Origin: Ceratotherium simum simum
Lineage: Eukaryota > Chordata > Mammalia > Perissodactyla > Rhinocerotidae
Assembly: GCF_000283155.1 (NCBI RefSeq)
Contig: NW_004454216.1
Span: 5,259,144-5,323,143 of the forward strand
Length of the DNA: 64,000 bases
Direction: 5' to 3'
A program made the position numbers and the translations under genes. The notes beneath the pieces were generated by a model, which worked only from the letters and a program-made list of their open reading frames with translations, made no database searches and was not told the DNA's origin. Positions 1 to 10,690 of the stretch are shown in pieces; position 1 is the first letter of the stretch, and every line of letters starts with the position of its first letter.

Positions 1-104
1 CTCCAAAATATATAAAGAACTCATGCATCTCAACAACAAAAAAACTACCAACCCAATTAAAAAATGGGCAAAAGACCTGAACAGACATTTCTCCAAAGAT
101 GATA
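1..104 (+). mobile_element. L1 ORF2 3'-terminal fragment, sense
   Basis: The plus strand reads as the C-terminal part of L1 ORF2; the codons for [18 protein letters not shown] are visible at about 51-102. The fragment enters from outside the window and stops at about 103, where the sequence switches to antisense L1. It is non-functional here. Confidence 0.85.
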
Positions 105-2935
105 TTTCTTGTCTTTTTGATAGCAGCCATTCTAACAGGTGCGAGGTGATATCTCATTTTGGTTTTGATTTTCATTTCCCTGATGATTAGCAACATTGAG
201 CATCTTTTCATGAACTGTTGGCCATCTGTATGTCTTCTTTAGAAAAATGTCTATTCAGATCATCTGACCATTTTTTAATTAGATTGTTTTTTTTTGCTAT
301 TAAGTTGTATGAATTATTTATATATTTTGGATATTAACTCCTTATCACAAGTATGATTTATAAACATTTTCTCCCATTCAATAGGTTGCATTTTCATTTT
401 AGTGATGGTTTCCTTGCTGTGCAGAAGCTTTTTAGTTTGGTGAAGTCCGACTTGTTTATTTTTGCTTTTGTCGCCTTTGCTTTTGTGTCAAATCCAAAAA
501 CTCGTCGCCAAGACCAGTGTCAAGGAGTTTTCTTCCAGGAGTTTTATGGTTTCAGGTCTTATATTCAAGTTTTTAATCCATTTTGAGTTAATTTTTGTAT
601 ATGATGTAAGATAGTGGTCCAGTTTCATTCTTTTACATGTGGCTATCCAGTTTTCCCATCACCATTTATTGAAGAGACTGTCCTGTCCCTATTGTATATT
701 CTTGGCTCCTTTGTCATAAATTAATTGACCATATATGCATAGGTTTATTTCTGGGCTCTCTATTCTGTTCCATTGATCTATTAGTCTATTTTTATGACAA
801 TACCATGCTGTTTTGATTACTATAGCTTTGTAATAGAGTTTGGAATTGGGAAGCGTGATGCCTCCAGCTTTGTTCTTCTTTCTCAAGATTGCTTACATAC
901 AAATGAAAGCCTTTTGTGGTTCCATACAAATTTTAGAATTGTTTGTTCTATTTCTGTGTAAAATGCCATTGGAATTTTGATAGGGATTGCATTGAATTTG
1001 TGGATTGTTTTGGGTAGTATGGACATTTTAACAACATTAATTCTTTCATTCTACAACCATGGAGTATTTTTCTATTTATTTGTGTCTTCAATTTCTTTCA
1101 TCAATTTCTTATAGTTTTCAGTGTACAGGTCTTTCACTACCTTGATTAAATTGATTCCTAAGTATTTTATTCTTTCGATGCAATTGTAAATGGGGTTGTT
1201 TTCTTAATTCCTTTTCTGATCATTTGTTATTAGTATATAGAAATACAACAGATTTTTGTATATTGTTTTTTTATCCTGAAACTTTACTGAATTCATTTAT
1301 TAGTACAAGTTCTAACAATTGTAGGTGGAGTCTTTAGGGTTTTCTATATGTAGTATCATGTCATTTGCAAATAGTGAGTTTTACTTCTTCCTTTCCAATT
1401 TGGATGCTTTTTATTTCTTTTTCTTGCCTAATTGCTGTGGCTATAATTTCTAATACTATGTTGAATAAAAGTTGGAAAAGTGGGCATCCTTGTCTTGTTC
1501 CTGATCTTAGAAGAAAAGCTTTCAGCTTTTCACTGCTAAGTGTGATATTAGCTGTGGACTTGTCATATATGGTCTTTATTATGTTGAGTTATGTTCCTTC
1601 AATACCCACTTGTTGAGAGTTTTTATCATAAATAGATGCTGAGTTTTGTCAAATGCTTTTTCTGCATCTATTGAGATGATCATATGATTTTTATCTCTCA
1701 TTTTGCTTATGTGGTGTTGATTGATTTGCAGATATTGAACCATCCTTGCATCCCTGAAATAAATCCCACTTGATCACGGTGTATGATCCTTTCACTGTAT
1801 TGTTGAATTCAACTTGCTAGTATTTTGTGGAGGATTTTTGCATCTATATTCACTAGGGATATTGTCCTGTAATTTTCTTTTCCTGTGGTATCCTTGTCTG
1901 GTTTCTACGCCAGAGTAGTGCTGTCCTCAAAATATGAGTTTGGAAGTGTTCCCTCCTCTTCTATTTTTGGAATAGTTTGAGAAGGATTGGTATTAATTCT
2001 TTGAATGTTTGGTAGAATTCACTAATAAAGCTGTATGGTCCTGAACTTTTGTTTTAGGGAGTTTTTACATTCTGATTCAATCTCCTTATTAGTAATTGGT
2101 CTGTTCAGATTTTTTTTCTTTCTTCATGATTCAGTCTTAAAGTTTGTATATTTCTGGGAATTTATCCATTTCTTCTAAGTTGTTCAATTTGTTGGCATAC
2201 AATCATTCCTAGTAGTCTCTTATGATTTTTTTATATTTTTGTGGTATCAGTTGTAACATCTCCTCTTTCATTTGTAGTTTTATTTATTTGAACCCTCTCT
2301 TTTTTTCTTGGTGAGTCTAGCTAAATGTTTGTCAATTTTGTCTTTTCAAAGAACCAGCTCTTGATTTCATCAATCTTTTCCTACTGTCTTTTTAATCTCT
2401 ATTTCATTTATTTCTACTTGGATCTTTGTTATTTCCTTCCTTCTACTAACTTTGGGCTTCGTTTGTTCTTCATTTTCTAGTTCCTCAAGGTGTAAAGTTA
2501 GGTTGTTTATTTGAGATTTTTCTTATTTCTTGATTGGGCATTTATTACCACGAACTTCCCTCTTAGAACTGCTATTGCTATGTTATATTTGGTATGTTGT
2601 ATTTCAATTTTGGTTTGTCTCAAGGTATTTTTTGCTTTCACTTTTGATTTCTTTGTTGACCCAATAGTTGTTCAGTAGCATGTTGTTTAGTCTCCACATA
2701 TTTGTGAATTTTCCAGTTTTCTTCCTGCAAATTATTTCTAGTTTCATAACATTATAGTCAGAAAAGATGCTTGATATGACTTCAGTCTTCTTAAATTTGT
2801 TAAGACTTGTTTTGTGGCCTAACATATGACCTATCCTGGAGAATGTACCATATGCCCTTGAGAAGAAAGTGTATTCTGTTGCTTTTGGATAGAATGTTCT
2901 GTGTATATCTCTTAAGTCCATTCTGAGGTCTCAGG
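104..2935 (-). pseudogene. L1 ORF2 remnant (endonuclease/reverse transcriptase)
   Basis: In intact L1, ORF2 encodes the endonuclease and reverse transcriptase used in target-primed integration. Read on the minus strand, recognisable blocks follow in order: the endonuclease C-terminal part (about 2925-2610, TEYTFFS.. and WRLNN.LLNNYWV), the RT palm (about 1380-1330, LFANDMI), the post-RT block [20 protein letters not shown] (about 885-790) and the KKWxxDxNRHF region (about 270-235). The span fits about 890 codons of the roughly 1,275-codon family protein, with no large internal deletion. Key residues are lost: the RT FADD box reads FAND at 1357-1371, the endonuclease SDH box reads SDY at about 2756, and the Asp of its IDH box reads Gly. 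Stops and frameshifts split it into pieces of at most about 105 codons. Confidence 0.88.
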
Positions 2936-2939
2936 AAAG

Positions 2940-4413
2940 GTTTACAGGCAGCCCTTAGATGTCTGTTTAATTAGAAGACTGCACCTCAGGCTGCAACGAT
3001 GATGATAAGCTAATGGGCCTCTTTCCAGAAAGACTGAGCTCCTGGGATCGTTGCCTCTTGCTGTGCCCTGAGAATGGTAACTTTTTAAGAAGTCATTCTT
3101 TGTTGGTTACAGTCCTGTGGGATCTGGGAGCATAAGCCCCACTGACCACCAGAGCTAGGCAATATAGAAGTGCCTTGTGGCAGTAGCCGCAAAACTCAGG
3201 GCACAAGAGAAGGGAATTAGTTCCTTTCTGTAAGATACCAGTGAGCTGGAGTGAAGCAGAGGGAGGGCACAAAGATTGCATTTACCAATCTCCATTTCAG
3301 AGCTTTTCTGTAGGCCTTTGTACGTGTGCCAAACCAGAAGCCTGCCCCTCAGACCAACGCTCCTGGACAAGCAAATAGGCCTCTTTTTCAGAAAGACTGG
3401 GGGTGTGTTTCAGTCTGCTGTCTACACAGTGCCCTGGGGTGGTAGTCTGCCAAGGACTGTATCTCCAACTGTTACAGTCCCATGGGACCCAGGAACACAA
3501 GCCCCCTGGCCTCCAGAGCCAGGTGATCAAGGGGCATCCCCTGGGTGGCAGCCACAAAAACCAGGCCACCATACATAAAAACTAGGGCACCACATGTGTA
3601 TAGCTCCCCTCTGAGAGATACTCGTACTCTGGAGCACAGCAGAGGGAGAGTGTGAAGATGCGCCCACTGGCTAGAGCAGGGCAGAGAGGGAGTGCAAAGA
3701 TGGCACTTGCTCAAAAGAGGAAAAGACCAAAAAAAAAAAAAAAGAAAAGAAAAAAAAGAATAGAAACAAAAAAGAACAAGAAAAAAAAAGAAAGAAAAAA
3801 TAAAAGATGGCACCTGCAGGCTTTATCGAGGGAGAGAAGGAAGATGGCACCTACCAGCCTCCATTCCCGGAGAATATCCCAGCAAGCCCTTGCCCCTTAG
3901 ACTAATGCTTTAAAATCAGGAAATGTGTCTCTTTCATGGAAAGTCTTGGCGCTTTTCAAAGGGCTGCTTCTGTGCTGGGCCTGGGGTGGGTGAGTCAGCA
4001 CAGGCACTTTAAGAGACGTTCCTTAGTTTGTCACAGTACATGGGTCTCGTAGGCATGAGCCCTGTTGGTCTTCAAAACCAGATATTTTGGGGGTTCATCT
4101 CTCACGTGCCAGTCTTAAAAATTGGGGTGCCTAATGTGGGGTGTGAACCGTTCACTCAGGGAACAGCTCTGATTTTGAGTTCTCCACCGATTGTGGCTCG
4201 CCACGCTGAGGGTGGGGTGGCGAGATTCTGTCTCAGCCTTTCCTACCAGTTTTGATGTGGGTTCTTTCTGGTTTGCCCTATATGAAAGGGTCACTCGGTC
4301 AGTTTTTAGTTTTTTCCCCAGAGGAAATTGTTCCATAGATAACTGTAGATTCGGTGTGTCCACGGGAGGAGATGAGTTCAGGTTCTTCCTACGATGCCAT
4401 CTTGAACCAGAAC
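2940..4413 (-). promoter_or_regulatory. L1 5'UTR with three degenerate tandem monomers
   Basis: This GC-richer block upstream (minus sense) of the ORF2 remnant is the L1 promoter/5'UTR. Three related units are seen on the plus strand at about 2979-3300, 3335-3690 and 3886-4230. Each has, in order, a CAGAAAGACTG-like or GAAAGTCTTGG-like box, then an ACAGTCCCATGGGA-like box, then an AGCCCC..CCAGAGCCAGG-like box. An A-rich tract at 3728-3806 separates units two and three. Tandem monomers acting as Pol II promoter units are known from L1s of mouse and other mammals; activity here is unlikely because the copy is eroded. Confidence 0.7.
3728..3806. repeat. A-rich (AAAAG/AAAAAC)n low-complexity tract
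   Basis: Almost pure purine tract of A with interspersed G, inside the L1 5'UTR between two monomers. Confidence 0.9.
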
Positions 4414-4845
4414 CTGCTCTCTTTTATCCAAGCAGATCTCTCAGTATTCTACTAATCATATTCATGGAATCACTTCACTCATCTTCAGGATGCTGCCACA
4501 TTTGGAGTAAATAGCAATAGCTGTTTAACATAGCGCTGGCCCACACAACACCACATTGAGACATTATTCTCTCCTTAGATCTTTAAGGGGATTTATAATA
4601 ATAGCAATCATAACAGCTATGCATTTTATTATGCTGGCTGCTTTGCCCTACTTACAGACTAGAGGCACAATTCAGTAAGAAAAATGTGATAACTTTTATA
4701 AGTACTAAAAGAATTAGCCCATAAAACTATTGGTCGTCAAATCCAGTCAATCTCATATTTGCTCCTTCCCCTTCATTTCCTCAACCATGAGGATCAGTAA
4801 CTTATTACATCCTAAGGGGATTTTTGTGACCATTCCTCTTCTATA
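4414..4845 (-). repeat. Unassigned interspersed repeat, copy A
   Basis: This stretch matches the reverse complement of 10245-10690 over about 400 bp at roughly 75-80% by eye. Shared blocks include AATAGCTGTTTAACATAG, AATCATAACAGCTATG-like, TTTGCCCTACT, GTGATAACTT and AAATCCAGTCA-like runs. It is cut at its left edge by the L1 5' end. Copy B ends in an AmnSINE/CR1-like tail (..AATATAAATGCAAGGT..), so copy B is taken as sense and copy A as antisense. I cannot name the family. Confidence 0.6.
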
Positions 4846-4945
4846 ATTGCCAAAAGCAACCTCGCAGAAGTCTTCTCTATGGAATAGCTCTTTTCTTAGC
4901 CATGACAGATATTTAACACGTTTAACACCATCTCTAACGCTTTGG

Positions 4946-5187
4946 CTTTTTTTTTGGTGAGGAAGATTGGTCCTGAGCTAAAATCTATTGCCAATCTTCC
5001 TCTTTTTGCTTGAGGAAGATTATTCCTGGGCTCATATCTGTTCCCATCTTCCTCTACTTTATATGGGATGCAGCCACAGCATGGCTTGATGAACGATGAG
5101 TAGGTCAGCGCCCCGGATCCAAAACCGTGACCCCTGGCCGCTGAAGCGGAGCGTGCAAACTTAACTACCACACCACAGGACAGGCCC
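4946..5187 (-). mobile_element. ERE2/3-type equine SINE, antisense
   Basis: A T-tract is followed by the ERE tail with two copies of the GAGGAAGATT..AATCTTCCTC motif, then the antisense tRNA-derived head ending CAGGCCCC. Flanking direct repeats CTCTAACGCTTTGG (4932-4945) and CTCTAATGCTTTGG (5188-5201) are a 14-bp target-site duplication with one mismatch. ERE elements are non-autonomous and mobilised by L1. Confidence 0.92.
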
Positions 5188-5389
5188 CTCTAATGCTTTG
5201 GGTTTTCAGAGAAAATATGATAGTATAAAACATTCAGGACAAGAAATCTAAATTTTCAAATCCTCATATCTTTAGATTCTGGTAATGCACTCTCGTAGCA
5301 TCTTGTATTTTTCCTGTCTTTCCCTTATCAAAGTTGTAATCGTGTGTTCATTGGAGCAGTTATTTGTTTAATGTCTGTCACTCGCCCCA

Positions 5390-5490
5390 AGTGAGCTCTG
5401 AGATCCTTGAGGGCAGGGACTATGTCCATCTAATCCAGGAGTATGTCCCCAACAAAAAGCATGGTACCTGACATATTTTCATTGTACATA
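5390..5490 (+). repeat. L2 LINE 3' end fragment
   Basis: Carries the L2 3'-end signature GAGATCCTTGAGGGCAGGGA followed by a degraded CACAGTGCCTGGCACAT-like stretch. Ancient and non-functional. Confidence 0.75.
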
Positions 5491-6739
5491 TCCCCTCTGA
5501 TGTCCTGGGGACTAAATATGTGGGTATAATCTTAAAGATATTTGTCACATGAAAAAATGATTGACTGAAAGTGAGTAAACATCTCCAGACCTGAGCCCAA
5601 GCTGCTTGTTATAATGTTATCATAAATATGCCAGATGTACTTAGAACAAATACAACTTTTTTGGCCAAGTGCAAGCATGCTATTAAAAAAAAAAATCAGT
5701 AAAGAGACTGGGAGGTCAAAAGTATTTCTTTCTAACAGCACTTGGTTAGGTACAATTTTATTACATTTTTCTCACATTAATATCCTTGAGAACTGTCAAG
5801 CATGTTCATCTAATCAATTGTTCCCTCTCTAACCACCTCCATCTACTGAAATTCATCCTCCAATGCTCAGATATCAAGCATAGACATGGTTTTCCCATGG
5901 GAGGTGCTTAAGTACAGAAGTTATGCGCCCCAGTGATCTTACTAGTGTTTTTGTTTGCTGAGCTGAGGAATTATGTGAGGAAGTGACGGTAGATGAAACT
6001 GTTTCAAGGAGATGTTTGCAAAGGTTTTTGTGGTTTGTGGCAACTGAGGCTGCAGCCTGGAGCCACAGGAGCAGGCAGGAAGAAGCCTTGGTCTGTAAGT
6101 CCTTGTTTTTAACCTGTTTGATAATACTCTCAGAGAAATTTAAACTATGGTGTAATCATAGGGGTCATTCTTCAGGAAACAGGAGGAGGCTAAGGCTGTC
6201 AAGAGGCATTTTTTTTTTTTTTTTTTTAAGTATTAAAAGTTCAGTAGCTCAGATCCTTACAGAGGCTCTGGGGTGCAACATCTTTTCATGAACTGTAAAG
6301 TGATTAAACTCGATTTGATAGAATCCCAAGGATTCAGACTGCTTCAGGAAAGGGACAGTGGAAAGAAGACAGTGAGACTAGATTGCACTTAAAGGAACTT
6401 CAGGTAGGAGATTTTTATCAAGAACTTTCAGTTTTGTCCAAAAATGCCCCCCAATACCTTTTATTTGTTTAATTTTTAAATTTGATTTTTTAATTATTAT
6501 CTGTTTTGGAGGCTAAAATAGTCAGATGAAAAATGGATTTGCTTTATCTTGGGCTCCTAAGTGACAAGAATGTGTTCCTTTTTCATTGGTAGCCTTCTTT
6601 AAGGGAGCAGAATATCTGTTACCTACGTGTCTTAATTCATCCTACTACTCCTTAGCATCATAGTATGCACCCCCTAGTCCATTCTGTCCTTCCTACTTTC
6701 TCTACCACTTCCCTGGTTTAGGTAATAAGGCCTAAATTT

Positions 6740-7180
6740 ACAGTTGCCTCCTAGCTGATCAGCCTGCTTGAAATCTCTTCCTTTTTGCATCATGTGTGTG
6801 CAGTGTGGAAGCATGTGCAAGTATGCCTATCCCCCTCCACCATACACGTATACACAGGACTGTCTGAATGATTGCCCTTAAAGACAGATATTATTATGTA
6901 TTTACCCTTCTTTCAGTATTTCCTCATTTCAAATATAAGTTTCTCACTTTAAGACTCTCCATTGATTTCACTCCAGTATCCCTGATGGAACTTCGCATGA
7001 TCTGCCGTATATTCTGTGGCATGCTGTGGCATGTTATGGAAGCATAATCCTCTCCATCTAGATTGTGAATGCCCATGAGTCAGAGACAACATTTTGTGGT
7101 TTTCTGCATTCCTATAGTAACTAAGACACAATTTTCACATAGTAGGTGCTCAATAGATACTTGCTGAATGAATGAATGAC
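6740..7180 (+). repeat. L2 LINE 3' region fragment
   Basis: Degraded L2 text (cDNA-like GATTGCCCTTAAAG, TTAAGACTCTCC, CTTCGCATGATCTG) ends in the hallmark ATAGTAGGTGCTCAATAGATA..TGAATGAATGAATG at 7139-7178. Confidence 0.75.
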
Positions 7181-8154
7181 TGCTTTCAGTGATTTTGAGG
7201 GTTATCTCATTTAGGCCATAAGACAAATCTGATAAAATTTTCACCCTCTTCTTTTTTTTCTCCCTGTGAGATGAATTTTTACAAAAACCTTTAACAAGAT
7301 CTATTATACATCTCTTCCCTGGATAATTCTGAAAGAACTGTTTTAATTAAAAAAAATTTTTTTTATTTACATGCTGTCTTGATCTTGTTCACATTGTGGG
7401 CATAAAGTACACAAAACCCCTTTGGCTACATTGTAAAAACTTCCAGACTTATTTTACAATTATTGAATCTCAAGAAGGCTATATCATGCCTCCCTTGTGA
7501 GAAATTTCTTATGTATTCATATCCTCTATAGTCCATGGATCTCTATTAACTTAGATCAGAGTGAGGTGTCTCCCCTTTGATTCTGGACTACTTCTTCTTG
7601 TCACTTATAAAATGTGGGATACAAACATTCCTTATCCTAAATCTCTGAGACATACTACAATTCAGAAATGTCAGCCTTGGAAATTAGTGTTCTGTCCTCT
7701 CATCACTGTTACGTACGAAACTGCAGCACACATACCAGAACACTGCACCTTAGAGCTGCAATGCATTTCTTCAATCTTCCGGGGCAGAGGTTTTAAACTC
7801 CTAGCATTCAAAAAAGACTTTGCAAGATGTTTCCTATGAGAATAACTACAACTTTTGCCAAGTTTTCTTATATCTATTTTGTATAACTTAGGTTCTAAGT
7901 AAGATTTTACTTTGGAAAACAGCATCCATAACAACAATGAAATTTCCAAAGCTTAAAAAAAAGTGAAATCAACAATATTAGGGAATAAATACAAACGGCT
8001 AGAAATCTGATACTAACCTTAAACAATCCTTCAAATAGTAAAAGCTTTTTAACACCCATTTCTCATCTTTCTTAATGTCCATCACATCTGAAAGTCACTT
8101 ATAGAGGCAGAATATGATTGTTTTCTTTCACACTCACTTCCCCCCATAACATGG

Positions 8155-8660
8155 TTCAAAATTCTATAAGTATTTATTGAGTCCCTCTATGTGCCCCATA
8201 TTAGATATGTTGCTAGCTATAATTAGTTCAAACAAACAAACAAAAATTAGATATGACTCCTGCAATAGTCTGAGTATTTGTGTTCCCCCAAAATGCATAT
8301 GTTGAAATCCTAACTCACAAAGGTGATGATATTAGGAGGTAGTGCCTTTGGGAAGTAATTAGGTTATGAGGGCAGGGCCCTCATGAATGGGTTTAGTGCC
8401 TATATAAAAGAGGCCCCAGATAGATCCCTTGTCTCTTCTACAACGTGAGAATACAAGGAGAAGTCTACAACGTGGAAAAAGGCCTTCATCTGAACATACT
8501 GGTGCCCTGATCTCAGACTTTCAGCCTCCAGAACTGCGAGAAATAAATTTCTGTTGTTTATAAGCCGCCCAGTCTCTGGTATTTTGTTATAGCAGCTTGA
8601 ACCTGAATGCACTAAGGTACTTCCTGATCTCATGTACCTTATTGCCTAGTGAGTGTTACA
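8155..8660 (-). repeat. L2 fragment split by an MLT1 LTR
   Basis: Antisense L2 text (AAGTATTTATTGAGTCCC..ATGTGCC) runs from 8155 to 8260 and resumes at about 8620 as CCTGATCTCATGTACCTTATTGCCTAG, continuing the ..CCTGCCCTCATGGAGCTTA.. order of antisense L2. A short (CAAA)n lies inside at about 8231-8243. Confidence 0.65.
8261..8619 (+). mobile_element. MLT1-type MaLR solo LTR
   Basis: A 359-bp LTR opens TGCAATAGTCTGAGTATTTG and holds the MLT1 landmarks: TAGTGCCTTTGGGAAGTAATTAGG, GAGGGCAGGGCCCTCATGAATGGG-like text, a TATAAAAGAGGC box at about 8403, and TTTCAGCCTCCAGAACTG..GAAATAAATTTCTG as the poly(A) signal region. It ends ..ACTAAGGTA. No internal region is present, so it is a solo LTR of this ancient non-autonomous ERVL-related family. 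It sits inside an L2. Confidence 0.85.
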
Positions 8661-8889
8661 TTTTGATATCCATCATTTCTGATACTAAGGAAGAGCCTTT
8701 GGTTTCCTGGTTGATTGGTTAGTTGTTTGCTTGTTTGGTTGGTTGGTGCATCCTTTCGTTAATTTGGCAAGTAAGATCATGGCAGTGGTTGTGTTGAGAC
8801 TGGGTAGATCACGAAATGGTGCTAACTGTTCTTAGATATGGAACAATCTTTGTCAATGATGCATTGTGTTCCAATTTTAAACATTGAAT

Positions 8890-9100
8890 GGTTACTTCTA
8901 TCCTGGTCCCATACTTAGCATTTCTCTTTCATTTTCCTCTTATGTATTTTTTCTGCACTTATACCGTCCTACCTCTTTTGAGGGCAAAGATTATTTCTCA
9001 TCCATCTGTAAATTGCTCCATTCCCTACAGTTTCTAGTGCAATTATTTGTACATATAGGGTACTCAATAATATGTCTGAAAATACCAGTTATTATATTTC
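8890..9100 (+). repeat. L2 LINE 3' end fragment
   Basis: Degraded L2 3' text: CTTTTGAGGGCAAAGATTAT, then TTCTAGTGCAATTATTTGTACATATAGGGTACTCAATAATATG. Confidence 0.55.
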
Positions 9101-9654
9101 TGCATTTCTGACTTGACTGCTGAGGAAAATGATTGAAATATTGAAGGTTTTTTTGAGCCTCATGCCAAGCTCTATCGAGGTGGAGAACTATTTTTAGCAG
9201 GGATATTATATCAGAAATTTATACATCAGGTAAAGGGTTAAACTGGGTGACCTCCAAGTTCCTTCCCTCTCTTAATTTTTATGATTCTGTGTTATTGCAC
9301 AAGGGTGCAATTTTTTAAACAAAAATAAGTTTGCCTTTGGGTGTTAGACTTGCACATCCTTTAATTTGAGTTTTCATTGGATTTACTATAACCATTAGCA
9401 CAATGTTTTTTGCATTGTACTGAAAGTACAAGGAAACTTTGCTCTGCTTTTCATCACAGAAATGCCGCCTTCATGAGCCATCCTGCAAAGATGTCTGCTT
9501 GCACCTCTGTGACATTCATTTTGACTCAGTCTTTTTTTTTTTTCCCAGAAAAAAAGAGAGTCGTTCTAAGGTGCGTGTACATGTGATTCTGTTTGGGTAT
9601 GCACGTGTCCTGCCGTAGATTTGTTTCCTCTTCATATTCCTTGGGCATATACCT

Positions 9655-10240
9655 CTCATACAGTCATTTAATCAATATTTATTGACTACTTCCGGGCTTC
9701 CTAGCACTGCTGTAGATGCTTCAGTAGAGTCAAAGAAATAAGAGGGCATGCCCTTGGCCTTGCAGAGCATAGTCTAACTGGAGAGACCTAAAAAATGACT
9801 AGAGTATGATAATCTCAAATGTCTTGGGACAAGTTTGATATACTGTGAAAAAGGATCACCACACAGGCTAACCGATGGTTCCAGTGGTGAATTTATTAAG
9901 GAAGAATTCTTGGAGTCTAGACTTGTCCTCATATTGATGGGGAGGCTGGTTGTGAAGGTGGGCAGTGGAGGGGTGGCGTAAGCCAGTGAAGAAAGGTGAG
10001 ATACAAAAGAATAAGAGAAGGTGATGGGAAATGGGTTGAAGCAAAGGATAACATACGTAGTCAAGTTCAAAGACACGAATGGAAAAGACAGTTGTAGATG
10101 GGCAAGATGATGGGTGATTTTGCAAAGAAATTGATAGAGCTTCTATATGATGTCATAGACAGCAGGGAGCCACTCTGCATGATTTGGATTAAGTGAATAT
10201 TGTATTTGAGATAGGCTTAGCTATGTGTCAAGGAGGAGCA
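9655..10240 (-). repeat. L2 LINE fragment, antisense
   Basis: Begins with the antisense L2 end (TCATTTAATCAATATTTATTGACTAC) and CCTTGGCCTTGCAGAGCATAGTCTAACTGG, then continues as degraded purine-rich L2 ORF antisense to about 10240, where the unassigned repeat copy B begins. Confidence 0.65.
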
Positions 10241-10244
10241 GAAA

Positions 10245-10690
10245 GTTAAGAAAGCCGCCTGAAAATTGGACACAAAAATCCCCCTATGGTGTAAAAAGTT
10301 ACTCATTATCATGGTTGTGGAAGTGAAAGAGAAGGGACAAATAATGAGATATGACTGGATTTGATAACCAATAATTTTATAGTCTAATTGTTTTGGTTCT
10401 TTTTAGTGAAGTTATCACGTTTTCTTTACTGAATAATGCTTCTGATCTATGAGTAGGGCAAAAGAATGAACATAATAAAAGACATAGCTATTATGATTGC
10501 TGTTGTTATAAAATCCCCTTGAAGATTTGAAGAGAGAATAATAGTCTTAATGTGGAGTTTTGTGGGCCAGTGCTATGTTAAACAGCTATTACTTTTTACC
10601 CTAAGGTGGCTGCATACTAAAGACGGGTAAAGTGAAACCCAAGAATATAGCTTGTAAAATATTTGGGGATCAGATCAAATAAAAGGCACA
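10245..10690 (+). repeat. Unassigned interspersed repeat, copy B
   Basis: This is the inverted partner of 4414-4845. Blocks in order include TGGACACAAAAATCCCC, ATATGACTGGATTTGATAACC, GTGAAGTTATCACGTTTTCT, TATGATTGCTGTTGTTATAA, GCTATGTTAAACAGCTATTA and a tail GGCACAATATAAATGCAAGG. The tail resembles those of CR1/L3-mobilised SINEs, so plus is taken as sense. Family unknown. Confidence 0.6.

Larger units (their letters stand above)
104..4413 (-). mobile_element. Defective L1 retrotransposon, minus strand
   Basis: On the minus strand the order is a monomer-bearing 5'UTR (about 4413 to 2940) followed directly by ORF2 from the middle of its endonuclease domain to near its C-terminus (about 2935 to 104). 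ORF1, the ORF2 start and the 3'UTR with poly(A) are missing. The 5' edge near 4413 shows the usual L1 start (reverse complement of GATGCCATCTTGAACC), and an unassigned repeat is cut exactly there, which supports a true insertion boundary. The frame is broken by many stops and shifts, so the element is dead. Confidence 0.85.

Noticed and set aside
1..104. 5'-inversion by twin priming of one L1
   Set aside because: Twin priming yields antisense then sense in the direction of the poly(A); here the order is sense then antisense on either strand.
3276..3900. Overlapping frames in GC-rich DNA
   Set aside because: They lie in an L1 5'UTR and its A-rich tract; the low-complexity Lys/Phe runs come from that tract.
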